Source of the DNA: JACKBK01 sp963707275
GTDB taxonomy: Bacteria; Chloroflexota; Anaerolineae; JAAEKA01
Reading direction: 5' to 3'
Length of the DNA stretch: 64,000 nucleotides
NCBI GenBank assembly: GCA_963707275.1
Contig: CAVPPH010000003.1
Coordinates: 248,001 to 312,000, forward strand
Below the pieces are notes generated by a model. It had not been told where the DNA came from. It searched no databases and saw only the letters and a list, made by a program, of their open reading frames with translations. The translations under genes were made by a program, and so were the position numbers. Positions 38,266 through 46,715 of this stretch are shown here, one piece after another; positions within the stretch are counted from its first letter, which is position 1; each line of letters opens with the position of its first letter.

Positions 38266-38348
38266 GACTTCGGAAGTTGCCGATCGCAATTGATCAGCAG
38301 GCTGCGACAATGAGCGGTCTCGCTTGTTGACTGGCGACTTCCGAAGTC
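38266..38348. repeat. GACTTCGGAAGT hairpin, copy 2
   Basis: GACTTCGGAAGTTGCC (38266-38281) pairs with GGCGACTTCCGAAGTC (38333-38348) around a 51-base loop, 14 bases after mgtE. Compare copy 1 at 34816-34866. Confidence 0.75.
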
Positions 38349-38449
38349 TGGGCATGAACTCGCAAAACATGACCTCGATCATTGCCAAGAGCCGCCAACT
38401 GTGAGATCATCAGGCTACGCATGACGCATTGCGTCCTGAAAGGATCATC

Positions 38450-39490
38450 ATGGAAACAGCAAACAACGGGAGCCCCGGCCTTTTCTCACCGATTGAACTG
38501 CGCGGCGTGACAGTGCGCAACCGGCTGTGGATATCGCCCATGTGCCAGTATTCGGTCTTCGCCGAGGATGGCGTGCCAACCGACTGGCATCTGGTTCACT
38601 ACGGCAGCCGGGCGGTGGGCGGCGCGGGCCTGATTCTGGTGGAAGCGACCGCCGTGGAAGCGCGCGGCCGCATCAGCGCGCAGGATCTCGGCTTGTGGCA
38701 CGACGACCAGATCGACGCCTACAAGCCGCTGGTGCGTTTCATGGCTGAGCACGGCGCAACGCCGGGCATTCAACTGGCGCACGCGGGCCGCAAGGCAGCG
38801 GTTCCCGGCGCGATCGCACCCAGCGCGCTGGCCTTCTCCGGGCAGTACCAGACGCCGGCAGAGATGAGCGAGGCCGACATCCAAAAGGTTATCGAGGCAT
38901 TCCGCCAGGCGGCGCTGCGGGCCAGGGATGCCGGCTTCCGCGTCGTCGAGATCCACTCCGCCCACGGCTATTTATTACACCAATTCCTGTCGCCGCTGGC
39001 CAACCAGCGCAGCGACGGCTACAGCGGCAGCTTCGACAACCGCATCCGGCTGCACCTGGAGGTGGTGCGCGCAGTCAGGACGGTGTGGCCGGAGCGCCTG
39101 CCGCTGTTTGTGCGCATCAGCGCCACCGACTGGGCGGAGGGCGGCTGGGACATCGACCAGAGCGTCGAACTGGCGCGGCGATTGACCGGCGAAGGGGTCG
39201 ATCTGGTGGATGTCTCGTCGGGCGGATTGACGCCGGACCAGCAGATTCAGATCGGGCCGGCCTACCAGACGCCGTTCGCCGAGCGTATCCGCCGCGAGGC
39301 AGGTATCGCCACCGCCGCGGTTGGGTTGATCACCGAAGCTGTGCAGGCCAACGCCATCGTACGCGAGGGCCGCGCCGACGCGGTGCTGATCGCGCGCCAG
39401 TCCCTGCGCGACGCTTATTTCCCGTTGCACGCCGCCCGCCAGCTGGGGATCGAGCCACCCGTGCCGACCCAGTACCGGCGCGCGTGGTGA
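38450..39490 (+). CDS. NADH:flavin oxidoreductase, Old Yellow Enzyme (YqjM type)
   Basis: This is an FMN-dependent ene-reductase of 346 residues in an intact frame. Markers are LFSPIELRGVTVRNRLWISP, MCQYSVFAEDGVPTDWHLVH (YqjM-type Cys and Tyr region), GAGLILVEATAVEARGRIS, and GIQLAHAGRKA (His pair at the flavin). Further markers are VVEIHSAHGYLLHQFLSPL, NQRSDGYSGSFDNRIRL and RADAVLIARQSLRDAYFPL at the C-terminus. I start at METANNGSP (38450), preceded by GAAAGGATC. The next gene begins 21 bp on and may be co-transcribed. The physiological substrate is unknown; the class reduces activated alkenes. Confidence 0.91.
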   Translation: METANNGSPGLFSPIELRGVTVRNRLWISPMCQYSVFAEDGVPTDWHLVHYGSRAVGGAGLILVEATAVEARGRISAQDLGLWHDDQIDAYKPLVRFMAEHGATPGIQLAHAGRKAAVPGAIAPSALAFSGQYQTPAEMSEADIQKVIEAFRQAALRARDAGFRVVEIHSAHGYLLHQFLSPLANQRSDGYSGSFDNRIRLHLEVVRAVRTVWPERLPLFVRISATDWAEGGWDIDQSVELARRLTGEGVDLVDVSSGGLTPDQQIQIGPAYQTPFAERIRREAGIATAAVGLITEAVQANAIVREGRADAVLIARQSLRDAYFPLHAARQLGIEPPVPTQYRRAW

Positions 39491-39510
39491 GCTGAATACA
39501 GGAGGCGCTG

Positions 39511-40044
39511 ATGTTGATCATCTCATACGACCTGGAAGTTTTCACTCCACCCTGTTCCCCCGACGCATTGACCTTCAGTGCGATTGCGCGGCTGCAAGGC
39601 AACATCGCACCCGCACTGCCCTATCTGAACGCGGTCCTGCCCAACGCGGTCTATAATCCCGGCGCGCCGGCGCTGGTCTGGAAGGACGGGCGTCGTCACG
39701 TGGTGTTTCACGCCGACCATCTGGCTGTCAGCAATCTGGAGGACCGCAACGCGGCCGTGGAGCAAGTGGAGCGGTTGGTGCGCCTGGTGAACGAGACTTG
39801 GCAGGAGCGGGAACGGATCGAGCCGAGCTACCTCGTGCGCCAGCGACCGACGCCAATGATGCTTTACAAGCTGCTGCCGGGCACCAACTGCCGCGAGTGT
39901 GGCCAGGCAACCTGCTGGAACTTCGCGTTGAAGCTGGGGACGGGACAGGCGACTGTGGCCGCCTGCCAGCCGCTGGCTGATCCGGTCTACGCAGACCGCC
40001 GCGCCCAACTGCTGGCGTTAGTGATCGAAGATCAACTGGTGTAG
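39511..40044 (+). CDS. Protein with C-terminal 4Fe-4S (PF04060-like) domain
   Basis: This is a 177-residue protein. The N-terminal two thirds (MLIISYDLEVFTPPCSPDAL, NAVLPNAVYNPGAPALVWKD, VVFHADHLAVSNLEDRNAAV) is of unknown fold. Residues about 137-165 carry the four cysteines in the pattern C-x2-C-x4-C-x16-C (NCRECGQATCWNFALKLGTG then VAACQPL), as in the Fe-S domain of corrinoid iron-sulfur protein and RnfB-like proteins. It probably donates or accepts electrons, or takes part in a corrinoid-type reaction. It follows the Old Yellow Enzyme gene by 20 bp. Its 3' end overlaps the convergent gene at 40018. Confidence 0.72.
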   Translation: MLIISYDLEVFTPPCSPDALTFSAIARLQGNIAPALPYLNAVLPNAVYNPGAPALVWKDGRRHVVFHADHLAVSNLEDRNAAVEQVERLVRLVNETWQERERIEPSYLVRQRPTPMMLYKLLPGTNCRECGQATCWNFALKLGTGQATVAACQPLADPVYADRRAQLLALVIEDQLV

Positions 40045-40677
40045 CGTGGCCGGCTGCTCCGGCCAGTCGCCGGCGTCCTGCAGAATATGGATGGCGTGGC
40101 TGACCGCCTGCCTGCCGTCCAGCACAGTGTCATCGGCGTCCATGGACGGGAGGCGGTGCACATAGTCGTTGCTCAAACGCAGGCTGGCGACAAAGAGCGC
40201 AACCGGGTCCGTCATGGCAACCCGCCGGTCGAACTCGACGTCCGTTCCCGTCCACTCAGCCCGCAGGCGCGCCAGTTGAGCCTCGAACTCCGGGACGAGG
40301 ATCTCGACCAGACCGGTCGTGTCGGCGAGGTCGAAAAAAGGCGCAGCGGAGCGAAGCTGGCAGCAGACGTGGTCGTCCGCACTCTCGATGGTCAGGTCGC
40401 CGCCAAAGGAGAATCCTTCGACAAGATCGCCGTCCCAGGCAACAATGAAGAAGAGGCCGGGAGCCAGCTTGTAGTCTCGCCGGGCGGGCGTCCTGGCGTG
40501 CGTAACAAGCAGATGGCTGATCCCGGTTTCATCGGCCACAGGGAAGGTTGCAGATCGGGTCGGAAAGAACCAGCCGTCCTCGCCGGGCGCCAGAAACACA
40601 TCGACGGTGGCGTGGCCGAGATGCGGTGAGTACTTCGATGGATGGAAAAAATAGCCGAATCGTTCAAACTGAGACAT
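40018..40677 (-). CDS. Hypothetical protein
   Basis: This is a 219-residue cytosolic-looking protein in an intact frame. It begins MSQFERFGYFFHPSKYSPHL; a longer frame exists but lacks a good start. No membrane segment or known motif is apparent. It is rich in aromatic and acidic residues (PFFDLADTTGLVEILVPEFE, WTGTDVEFDRRVAMTDP). It overlaps the Fe-S protein gene by 27 bp tail to tail, and its start is about 80 bp from the divergent thioesterase gene. I do not recognise the family. Confidence 0.65.
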   Translation of the reverse strand: MSQFERFGYFFHPSKYSPHLGHATVDVFLAPGEDGWFFPTRSATFPVADETGISHLLVTHARTPARRDYKLAPGLFFIVAWDGDLVEGFSFGGDLTIESADDHVCCQLRSAAPFFDLADTTGLVEILVPEFEAQLARLRAEWTGTDVEFDRRVAMTDPVALFVASLRLSNDYVHRLPSMDADDTVLDGRQAVSHAIHILQDAGDWPEQPATLHQLIFDH

Positions 40678-40758
40678 GGGTTTCGTGTGGCTCTGTGCAC
40701 TTCTGTGAGACAAGGGGAACCATACGCTCAGTATACACGCAACGTGAAGGGTCGCACA

Positions 40759-41595
40759 ATGAGTAGCATCGACAATTCCGGCACAGCAACCTGGCGCGCC
40801 AGAGTACACATCTACGAGCTGGACTCGCTGGGCCACGTCAACAACGCTAACTATTTCCCCTACTTGCAGCAGGCCACGGAGGCGGCGTGGCCGCAGGCCG
40901 CTGGCTGGCAACTGGCGCGGCTCTCGATGGAATACCTCGCCCCCGCGCTGCACGGCACGGAACTGGCCGTGCACACCTGGGTGGAAGATGTCACGGCGGA
41001 CGGGCTTTTACTTGGCTACGCCATTGAACGAATCGATGACCAGCAGATCCTCCTGCGCGCCGGGCTGGCTTGGGAAACGGCAGCCGGCGGCGACAGTCCA
41101 GCCGCGCAGCCTGTCTTCCAACCGGTTGCTGACCTGCCAAGAGATTACCTGCTCAAGCCGGCGCGCCAGGCCCCGGAGATGCCGGGCGGGCGCTTGTTCC
41201 GCTGGCAGCACCAGGTGCGCGGCTACGAAACCGGCAGCGACGGCGCAGTATCGGCCACGCAGGTGCTGCGCTGGACGGAGGAAGCGCGTGCGCGCGCCGC
41301 TCAAGAGATCGGCTGGAGTTATCAACGGATGGGTGAGGCCGACTTCGTGGGTGTGGTAACCCGCCACGAGTTCGAATTTGCGCGGATGCCGCGCGCCGGC
41401 GAGGAAATCGAGGTCAGCAGTCGCATCTACGAGGTGCGCAGGGTGCGCGGCACCTGGCGGCACGAGCTGACGTGCACCGGAGAACTGCTGGCCGCTGCAT
41501 TTGTCAGCGGCGGCTTCCTGAACACCGCCGGCCAACCCCACCCGCCGCCGCCAGGGTTGATCAACGGATTGTTAGGACGCGCGGATCAAACATAG
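40759..41595 (+). CDS. Double-hotdog acyl-CoA/acyl-ACP thioesterase-like protein
   Basis: This is a 278-residue protein with two tandem 4HBT hotdog domains. The first (residues about 10-135) has VHIYELDSLGHVNNANYFPY, containing the Asp-x-x-Gly-His-Val-Asn-Asn-x-x-Tyr motif typical of active thioesterases. The second (about 150-265) starts HQVRGYETGSDGAVSATQVL, a degenerate form. The start at 40759 (MSSIDNSGTATW) is chosen because upstream in-frame codons read through the neighbour's region without a ribosome site. Near it at 41652 is a second, single-hotdog thioesterase on the other strand. Substrate chain length is unknown. Confidence 0.82.
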   Translation: MSSIDNSGTATWRARVHIYELDSLGHVNNANYFPYLQQATEAAWPQAAGWQLARLSMEYLAPALHGTELAVHTWVEDVTADGLLLGYAIERIDDQQILLRAGLAWETAAGGDSPAAQPVFQPVADLPRDYLLKPARQAPEMPGGRLFRWQHQVRGYETGSDGAVSATQVLRWTEEARARAAQEIGWSYQRMGEADFVGVVTRHEFEFARMPRAGEEIEVSSRIYEVRRVRGTWRHELTCTGELLAAAFVSGGFLNTAGQPHPPPPGLINGLLGRADQT

Positions 41596-41650
41596 GTCAC
41601 GCTTCCAGCGTGACAGCTCGTAGCCGCGGCGATAGCGTGCCTGCAAGCAC
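41594..41650. repeat. Paired small hairpins between convergent thioesterase genes
   Basis: GTCACGCTTCCAGCGTGAC and GCGTGCCTGCAAGCACG each fold on themselves, in a 56-bp gap between two converging genes. They could terminate or separate transcription from both sides but have no T-run. Confidence 0.5.
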
Positions 41651-41651
41651 G

Positions 41652-42065
41652 TTACTCCCCGGCAGGCAGGAAATTGCGCAGCGCGGCAGGGGTTGGCTGC
41701 GGCCGGCCGGTCGCGAGGTCAATGAAGCAGGTGGTCTGCCGGGCCGCGGCTCGCAGTTCGCCATTGACCGTGAACTCGGCCTGCAACACCTGGCGAACCC
41801 GGCTGATCTCCGCGACCCACAGCGTGCCGACCAGCGGATCGAACAAACGCACCGGTTGCTTGTAGTCGATCTCCGTCCGCAGCAACACCGGCGCGATGCC
41901 CAGTTCCTGCATCGCCGTATCGAGTGGGAAGAATTCGGCCAGGGCCTGCAAACGCAGATCCTCCAGCCAGCGCACATAGACGATGTTGCTGACGATGCCG
42001 ACGAAGTCGATGTCGTAGGTGCGAACGGTGAAGTTGAGCGTGACCTGGAAGGGCTTTGTGGGCAT
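41652..42065 (-). CDS. YbgC/4HBT-family thioesterase
   Basis: This is a single hotdog domain of 137 residues in an intact frame. The active-site segment RTYDIDFVGIVSNIVYVRWL has Tyr-x-Asp-x-x-x-x-Gly-x-x-x-Asn. RTEIDYKQPVRLFDPLVGTL and RQTTCFIDLATGRPQPTP complete the fold. Such proteins cleave short-chain acyl-CoA or hydroxybenzoyl-CoA. Convergent with the double-hotdog gene. Confidence 0.85.
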   Translation of the reverse strand: MPTKPFQVTLNFTVRTYDIDFVGIVSNIVYVRWLEDLRLQALAEFFPLDTAMQELGIAPVLLRTEIDYKQPVRLFDPLVGTLWVAEISRVRQVLQAEFTVNGELRAAARQTTCFIDLATGRPQPTPAALRNFLPAGE

Positions 42066-42177
42066 AGTTCACACGGATGGGTCGTGTAACGGGCGTTGCG
42101 CACGACATGAAGCAGCGCCATTGTACACCGTCCTCACCGTATGATCAAAGCATTACAGTGAACTGTTTTTCATCTCG

Positions 42178-42206
42178 TTGACAGCGGCTCAGGCCTGTGC
42201 TAGACT
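42178..42206 (+). promoter_or_regulatory. Promoter for Uma2 gene
   Basis: TTGACA (42178-42183), 17 bases, TAGACT (42201-42206), ending 35 bases ahead of the ATG at 42241. Confidence 0.6.
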
Positions 42207-42240
42207 GCAAGGGATCGATCACCTGACTTGGAGGATCACT

Positions 42241-42984
42241 ATGAGCGTATTGACACTGGATCGACAAGAGACTCCGGCTACACCAGACTTGCCCGCGGAG
42301 AAAACTAACGGCGCGGGACGGCTGCCGTTGCACAACGGCGACCGTTTGTCGCGGGCCGAGTTCGAACGCCGCTACGCTGACCATCCTGAACTCAAAGCTG
42401 AGCTGATCGAAGGAGTTGTATACGTGTCATCACCTGTCAGAAGTACACGGCACGGCAAACCACACAGTCAAATCATGGCGTGGCTGGGAGCCTATTGGGC
42501 TGCCACGCCCGGTGTCACGGTGGACGATAACACCACCTTGCGCATCGACCTGGAAAACGAGCTGCAGCCGGACGCCTGCATGTGGATCGAAACCAGCGGG
42601 CGGACGCGGGTAGATGCCGACGACTACCTGGCGGGTGCGCCTGAACTGGTGATAGAGATTGCTGCCAGCAGCGCCTCCTATGACCTGCACGACAAGCTGC
42701 GGGTCTATCGCCGCAACGGCGTGCAGGAATACCTGGTACTGCTGGCGCTGGAGCGGGACGTGCGCTGGTATAACTGGCAATTGGGCGAAGACCGGGTGAT
42801 CGTTGCCGACGACGACGGCATCATGCGCAGCCCGCTTTTCCCTGGACTGTGGCTGAACCCGGAGCGATTCTGGCACGGCGATGTGGCGGGCGTGCTGGCA
42901 GCGTTGCAGCGGGGCCTGGCCGCTGAAGAACACGCCGCGTTTGTGCAGCAACTGGCTGCCGCGGCTTCCGACAAAACCGTTTGA
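42241..42984 (+). CDS. Uma2-family (DUF820) endonuclease-fold protein
   Basis: This is a 247-residue protein with the PD-(D/E)xK-like fold of the Uma2 family, abundant in Chloroflexota and cyanobacteria. The core has LSRAEFERRYADHPELKAEL then IEGVVYVSSPVRSTRHGKPH, LQPDACMWIET (the D of the motif) and APELVIEIAASSASYDLHDK, the ExxA-S-x-x-x-x-x-x-K region. The C-terminus is YLVLLALERDVRWYNWQLGE and a short helical end. Activity on DNA is presumed from fold only. Its TGA overlaps the -35 box of the downstream promoter. Confidence 0.85.
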   Translation: MSVLTLDRQETPATPDLPAEKTNGAGRLPLHNGDRLSRAEFERRYADHPELKAELIEGVVYVSSPVRSTRHGKPHSQIMAWLGAYWAATPGVTVDDNTTLRIDLENELQPDACMWIETSGRTRVDADDYLAGAPELVIEIAASSASYDLHDKLRVYRRNGVQEYLVLLALERDVRWYNWQLGEDRVIVADDDGIMRSPLFPGLWLNPERFWHGDVAGVLAALQRGLAAEEHAAFVQQLAAAASDKTV

Positions 42985-43009
42985 CAGCCTGACAATCCTG
43001 TGGCATAAT
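42981..43009 (+). promoter_or_regulatory. Promoter for the T-box/trpS unit
   Basis: TTGACA (42981-42986), 17 bases, CATAAT (43004-43009): a near-consensus sigma70 promoter. Its -35 box includes the stop codon of the Uma2 gene. Transcription would begin about 43016. Confidence 0.75.
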
Positions 43010-43156
43010 CGCCGCCACAACTGAACACACAAAAGACTACGAACCGGAAGAGTGTCTGTCGAAGCGGGTTCCAGAGAGCCGGCGGCTGCTGAAAAGCCGG
43101 CATCAGCGCTGACAGAACCGTGTCCAGTGCACGGGAAAACGTGGACCGGGGAGTTG

Positions 43157-43276
43157 AGAAGTGAACAATGGTTAATTGGTGAATGGTGAATTGGAAAATG
43201 GCTAACGCCAGAGCGCCGTCCGTTCCGGCAATTAGCAACTCACCCATTCACTAATTCACAATTCTCCATTAACTAG
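43157..43276. repeat. ATGGTTAATTGG-type inverted repeat inside the T-box leader
   Basis: GTGAACAATGGTTAATTGG with further GAATGG units on the left faces CACCCATTCACTAATTCAC and TTCTCCATTAACT on the right, giving a stem of more than 100 bases. Related AACCATTAACC units occur at 47870-47925. Confidence 0.7.
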
Positions 43277-43324
43277 CTTCCTCCGGAGACGCCACCGTTA
43301 TCAGGGCGCTGGAGATCGTTTCCA

Positions 43325-43405
43325 GTATTCAGTAGACAGTTTTCAGTAATCAGTTATCTGTTGCACAGCCTAACTGATCACCGATCACTGATAACTGATC
43401 ACCGA
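43325..43405. repeat. AGT-rich heptamer-type repeat (family H) inside the T-box leader
   Basis: CAGTATTCAGTAGACAG and TCAGTAATCAGTTATC on the left face AACTGATCACCGATCACTG and ATAACTGATCACCG on the right. Confidence 0.75.
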
Positions 43406-43558
43406 AAACCGTCTCCGCAGAGTGAGGCTGGCATGACGTTCCCTGCGCCGCATCGCAGGGTTTTGTTTTCCCAGCTTAACCAGGGTGGCACCGCGAGAAC
43501 GCCTCTCGTCCCTGCAAGCGCACGACTGTGCGCGGGACGATGGGCGTTTTTTTTCATT

Positions 43559-43629
43559 CTCGTCCTCGTCCTCGTACTTTTACTCGTACTCTTCCGGATT
43601 TCGAGTACGAGTAGAAGGACGAGGACGAG
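43559..43629. repeat. Dispersed hairpin element A, copy 2
   Basis: Left arm CTCGTCCTCGTCCTCGTAC, right arm ending GAAGGACGAGGACGAG, centre GGATTTCGAGTACGAG. It lies between the T-box terminator and the trpS ribosome site. Copy 1 is at 6158-6234. Confidence 0.75.
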
Positions 43630-43649
43630 ACCGAGCAGGAGAGCTTATC

Positions 43650-44865
43650 ATGACACGAAAACGAATTCTCACCGGCGACCGGCCTACGGGCAAGCTGCAC
43701 CTGGGCCACTACATCGGCAGCCACCGGCACCGGCTGGCCTTGCAGGATCAGTACGAGTGCTTCTTCCTGATCGCCGACCTGCACATGCTGACCACCAAGA
43801 ACACCAAGGAAGACATCCTGTCCATCGCCGACAAAGCGCGCGCGATCGTGCTGGACCATCTGGCCATCGGCATCGACCCGGACAAGGTGACGTTCTATCT
43901 GCAGTCAGCCGTGCACGAGATCTACGAGTTGCAGTTGCTGCTCAGCGGGCTGGTGACGGTGGAGCGCTTGCAGCAGCTTGCCGACTATCAAGGACATGGC
44001 CGACGCGGCCGGGCTGGACCAGATACCCTACAACCTGCTGGGCTATCCCGTCCTCCAGTCGGCCGACATCCTGATGCCGCGGGCGCATCTGGTGCCGGTC
44101 GGCAAGGACAACGAGAGCCACGTCGAGCTGAGCCGCCAGATCGCCCGCCGCTTCAACAACGCCTACGGCGAGGTCTTCCCGCTGCCGGAGCCGTTCGTCG
44201 TCGGCGGCACGCTGGTAGGCACCGACGGTCAGGCCAAGATGAGCAAGAGCCTGGACAACGCGATCCTCCTCAGCGACGACGCGGCCACGGTGCGCCGGCG
44301 GGTGTTCAGCATGTACACCGATCCCAATCGCGTCAGCGCCGACATCCCCGGCACGGTCGAGGGCAACCCGGTCTTCGAGTATCACGACTTCTTCAACCCG
44401 AACAAGGAAGAGGTCGAGGACCTGAAGGCCCGCTACCGCGCCGGCCGCGTCGGCGATGTCGAGGTCAAGGAGAAGCTGGTCATCGCGCTCAACAACTTCC
44501 TCGACCCGATGCGCGAGCGGCGCGCCTTCTACGAGGCGCAGACCGGCTACGTGGATGAACTGCTCTACGAAGGCACCCAGCGCGCCTCGGCCGAAGGCCG
44601 GGCGACGCTGATGGAAGTCAAGAAAGCCATGGGCCTGACCGGCGTATGGAACCGCATCAGCAGAGCAGCCGAGAAAGCGTCGCAAGAAGCTCGAAAAGGC
44701 AGAAGCCTGAAAATCACCACAGAGGCACGAGATCGCAGAGATCAGAAGTCAGAGGCAGAGGACAGAGGTCATCCAAGAGGGTTGCGGCATTTCCCTCCTT
44801 TCCTTCCTTTCCCTCATTTCCCTCTGCCACTCCCAATCTCTGCGCCCTTTGCGTCTCTGCGGTGA
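43650..44865 (+). CDS. trpS: Tryptophanyl-tRNA synthetase, one frame break and repeat-derived tail
   Basis: This charges tRNA-Trp. The N-terminus MTRKRILTGDRPTGKLHLGH holds the class I HIGH equivalent (HLGH). FLIADLHMLTTKNTKEDILS follows. An extra T near 43978 breaks the frame before LPTIKDMADAAGLDQIPYNL. The KMSKS motif is intact in GTDGQAKMSKSLDNAILLSD. The family end is near VKKAMGLTGVWNRISR; beyond this the frame continues about 55 residues into a CACAGAGG-type repeat (RSLKITTEARDRRDQ) before its stop, so the natural C-terminus has probably been replaced. The GAGAGCTTATC before the ATG at 43650 is a weak ribosome site. It is first of the trp cluster under T-box control. Confidence 0.9.
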
Positions 44866-44876
44866 ACTCCTGGAGG
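44715..44876. repeat. CACAGAGGCACGAGA / CTCTGCGCCCTTTGC inverted repeat
   Basis: The left part ACCACAGAGGCACGAGATCG and right part TCTCTGCGCCC, TTTGCGTCTCTGCGGTGAA are imperfect reverse complements around a TTTCCCTCCTTTCC-type pyrimidine stretch. It covers the last third of the trpS tail and ends just before the trpG ribosome site. Confidence 0.65.
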
Positions 44877-44881
44877 TTCCC

Positions 44882-45478
44882 ATGATCGCATTCATCGACA
44901 ACTACGACTTGTTCACGTATAATCTGGTGCAGTACATCGGCGAGGTGATGCTGGAGGACCGGCTGGGCGATCCGCTGACCGACCTGCGGGTCTGGCGCAA
45001 CGACCAGATCGACGTCGAGGAACTGGCCGAGCTCAACCCGGCGCACATCATCATCTCGCCTGGGCCAGGCACGCCGCAGCAGGACAGCGGCGTCAGCAAC
45101 GACGTCATCCGCCACTTCTACAAGACGACGCCGATCCTGGGCGTCTGCCTGGGCCAGCAGTGCATGGGTCACGTCTTCGGCGGCGTGGTCAGCCGGGCGC
45201 CGCGGCTGATGCACGGCAAGGTGTCGCCGGTCTACCACACCGGCAAGGGCATCTTCGACGACCTGCCCAGCCCGTTCCAGGCGACCCGCTACCACTCGCT
45301 GATCGTGCAGGAACCGCTGCCGGCGGAGCTGGAACTGACTGCGTTTACCATGGAGGGCGAGGTGATGGGTACTGCGCCATCGGACTATCATTCGATGGTG
45401 GGCGTCCAGTTCCACCCGGAGAGCATCCTGACCGAACACGGCAAGGACATCCTGCGCAACTTTCTGACGATGGTGTGA
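44882..45478 (+). CDS. trpG: Anthranilate synthase glutamine amidotransferase subunit
   Basis: This supplies ammonia to TrpE for anthranilate synthesis (or to PabB). The frame is intact at 198 residues. The start MIAFIDNYDLFTYNLVQYIG is the family opening. The nucleophile is in TPILGVCLGQQCMGHVFGG. SPGPGTPQQDSG precedes it and the catalytic His-Glu is in VGVQFHPESILTEHG. RYHSLIVQE is also typical. The ribosome site TGGAGGTT precedes the ATG at 44882. No trpE is present in the window, so the partner is elsewhere. Confidence 0.93.
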   Translation: MIAFIDNYDLFTYNLVQYIGEVMLEDRLGDPLTDLRVWRNDQIDVEELAELNPAHIIISPGPGTPQQDSGVSNDVIRHFYKTTPILGVCLGQQCMGHVFGGVVSRAPRLMHGKVSPVYHTGKGIFDDLPSPFQATRYHSLIVQEPLPAELELTAFTMEGEVMGTAPSDYHSMVGVQFHPESILTEHGKDILRNFLTMV

Positions 45479-45618
45479 AGATCACCGACGATGGTCAACG
45501 ATGAGGTCGGAGGACTGGATAGATGGTAGCGGATATCGTAGCATTCGACATACTGCAGCCCACGCAATTCACCGGCATCTGACTCTCTGACCTCTGAGCT
45601 TCCACCTCTGGAGCACCC

Positions 45619-46628
45619 ATGATTCAACAAGCCATTGCCACGCTGCTCGACCGGCGCGATCTGACCGAGGACGAGGCCTACGCAACGATGATGGAGATCA
45701 TGACCGGCGAGGCGACGCAGGCGCAGGTCGGCGGCTTCCTGGTCGCGCTGCGCATGAAGGGCGAGACGGTGCCGGAGATCGCCGGCTGCGCACGCGCCAT
45801 GCGCGCCAACGCCGATCGCCGTGCTGCCGCATCACCGCCCGCTGACCGATATCGTCGGCACCGGCGGCGACCACAGCGGCACCTTCAACATCTCGACGAC
45901 GGCGGCCTTCGTCATCGCCGGCGCAGGCGTGCCGGTGGCCAAGCACGGCAACCGCTCCATCACCAGCAAGGCGGGCAGCGCGGACGTGCTGGGCGCGCTG
46001 GGCGTCCGGCTGGATCTGGACGCCGCGCAGGTGGCCCGCTGCATCGACGAGGCCGGCATCGGCTTCTGCTACGCCGTCAACCACCACCCGGCCATGCGCT
46101 ACGCCATCGGCCCGCGGCGCGAGCTGGCCGCCCGCACCGTGTTCAACATCCTCGGCCCGCTGACCAACCCGGCCAGCGCCGAACACATGGCGATCGGCGT
46201 CTTCAGCCCTGACCTGACCGAGCCGATGGCAGGCGTGCTGGGCCGGCTGGGCACGCTGGCAGCCATCGCCGTCCACGGCCACGGCGGACTGGACGAGCTG
46301 AGCCTCAGCGGCCCGAACCAGGTCAGCGAACTGCGCGACGGACAGGTCCGCACCTATTTCCTGGACGCCGCCGGAACTGGGCCTGCCGCGGGCCAGTCTG
46401 GCCGACCTGAAAGGCGGCGACGCCACCGACAACGCCTGCATCACCCGCCGCGTGCTGAGCGGCGAGAGCGTGGCCCAAAGCGCGACGCCGTCCTGCTCAA
46501 CGCCGCCATGGGACTGGCCGTGCCCGATCGGCGACTGGCCCGACGCGTCTCGCCCGTGCCCGTGCAAGCATCGACAGCGGCGCCGCGTTGCGTGCTCTGG
46601 ACAGAATGATCGAGGTCAGTAATCAGTA
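45619..46628 (+). CDS. trpD: Anthranilate phosphoribosyltransferase, frame breaks, repeat-derived stop
   Basis: This joins anthranilate and PRPP. The start MIQQAIATLLDRRDLTEDEA is followed by VGGFLVALRMKGETVPEIAG. A break near 45825 precedes the PRPP motif DIVGTGGDHSGTFNISTTAA; KHGNRSITSKAGSADVLGAL and HHPAMRYAIGPRRELAARTV follow. The C-terminal part (ASLADLKGGDATDNA, LLNAAMGL) is spread over two more breaks near 46372 and 46470. The last codons, RMIEVSNQ, and the TAA at 46626 come from an AGTAATCAGTAA repeat. The length of about 336 residues is normal. It follows trpG by 140 bp. Confidence 0.9.
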
Positions 46629-46715
46629 ACCAGTCCGGTGAAGCAATCGGACGATTTCCATTTCCCTGATTTCCCTTGTTTCCCAAGTTCCTTCCGCCCC
46701 ATCCCGGAGCATCCC

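Larger units (their letters stand above)
43038..43555 (+). ncRNA. T-box leader upstream of trpS
   Basis: The T-box sequence AGGGTGGCACCGCG is at 43482-43495. It is followed by the terminator stem (AACGCC at 43498, CGTCCC at 43507, GGGACG at 43534, GGGCGTT) and eight or more T at 43546-43553. Upstream, AGAGAG at 43073 and the apical hairpin GGCTGCTGAAAAGCC match stem I features. A TGG triplet at 43142-43144 is a possible tryptophan specifier, but I could not fold stem I reliably. Two repeats (43157-43276 and about 43325-43405) expand the middle of the leader. Uncharged tRNA-Trp should favour read-through into the trp cluster. Confidence 0.82.
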
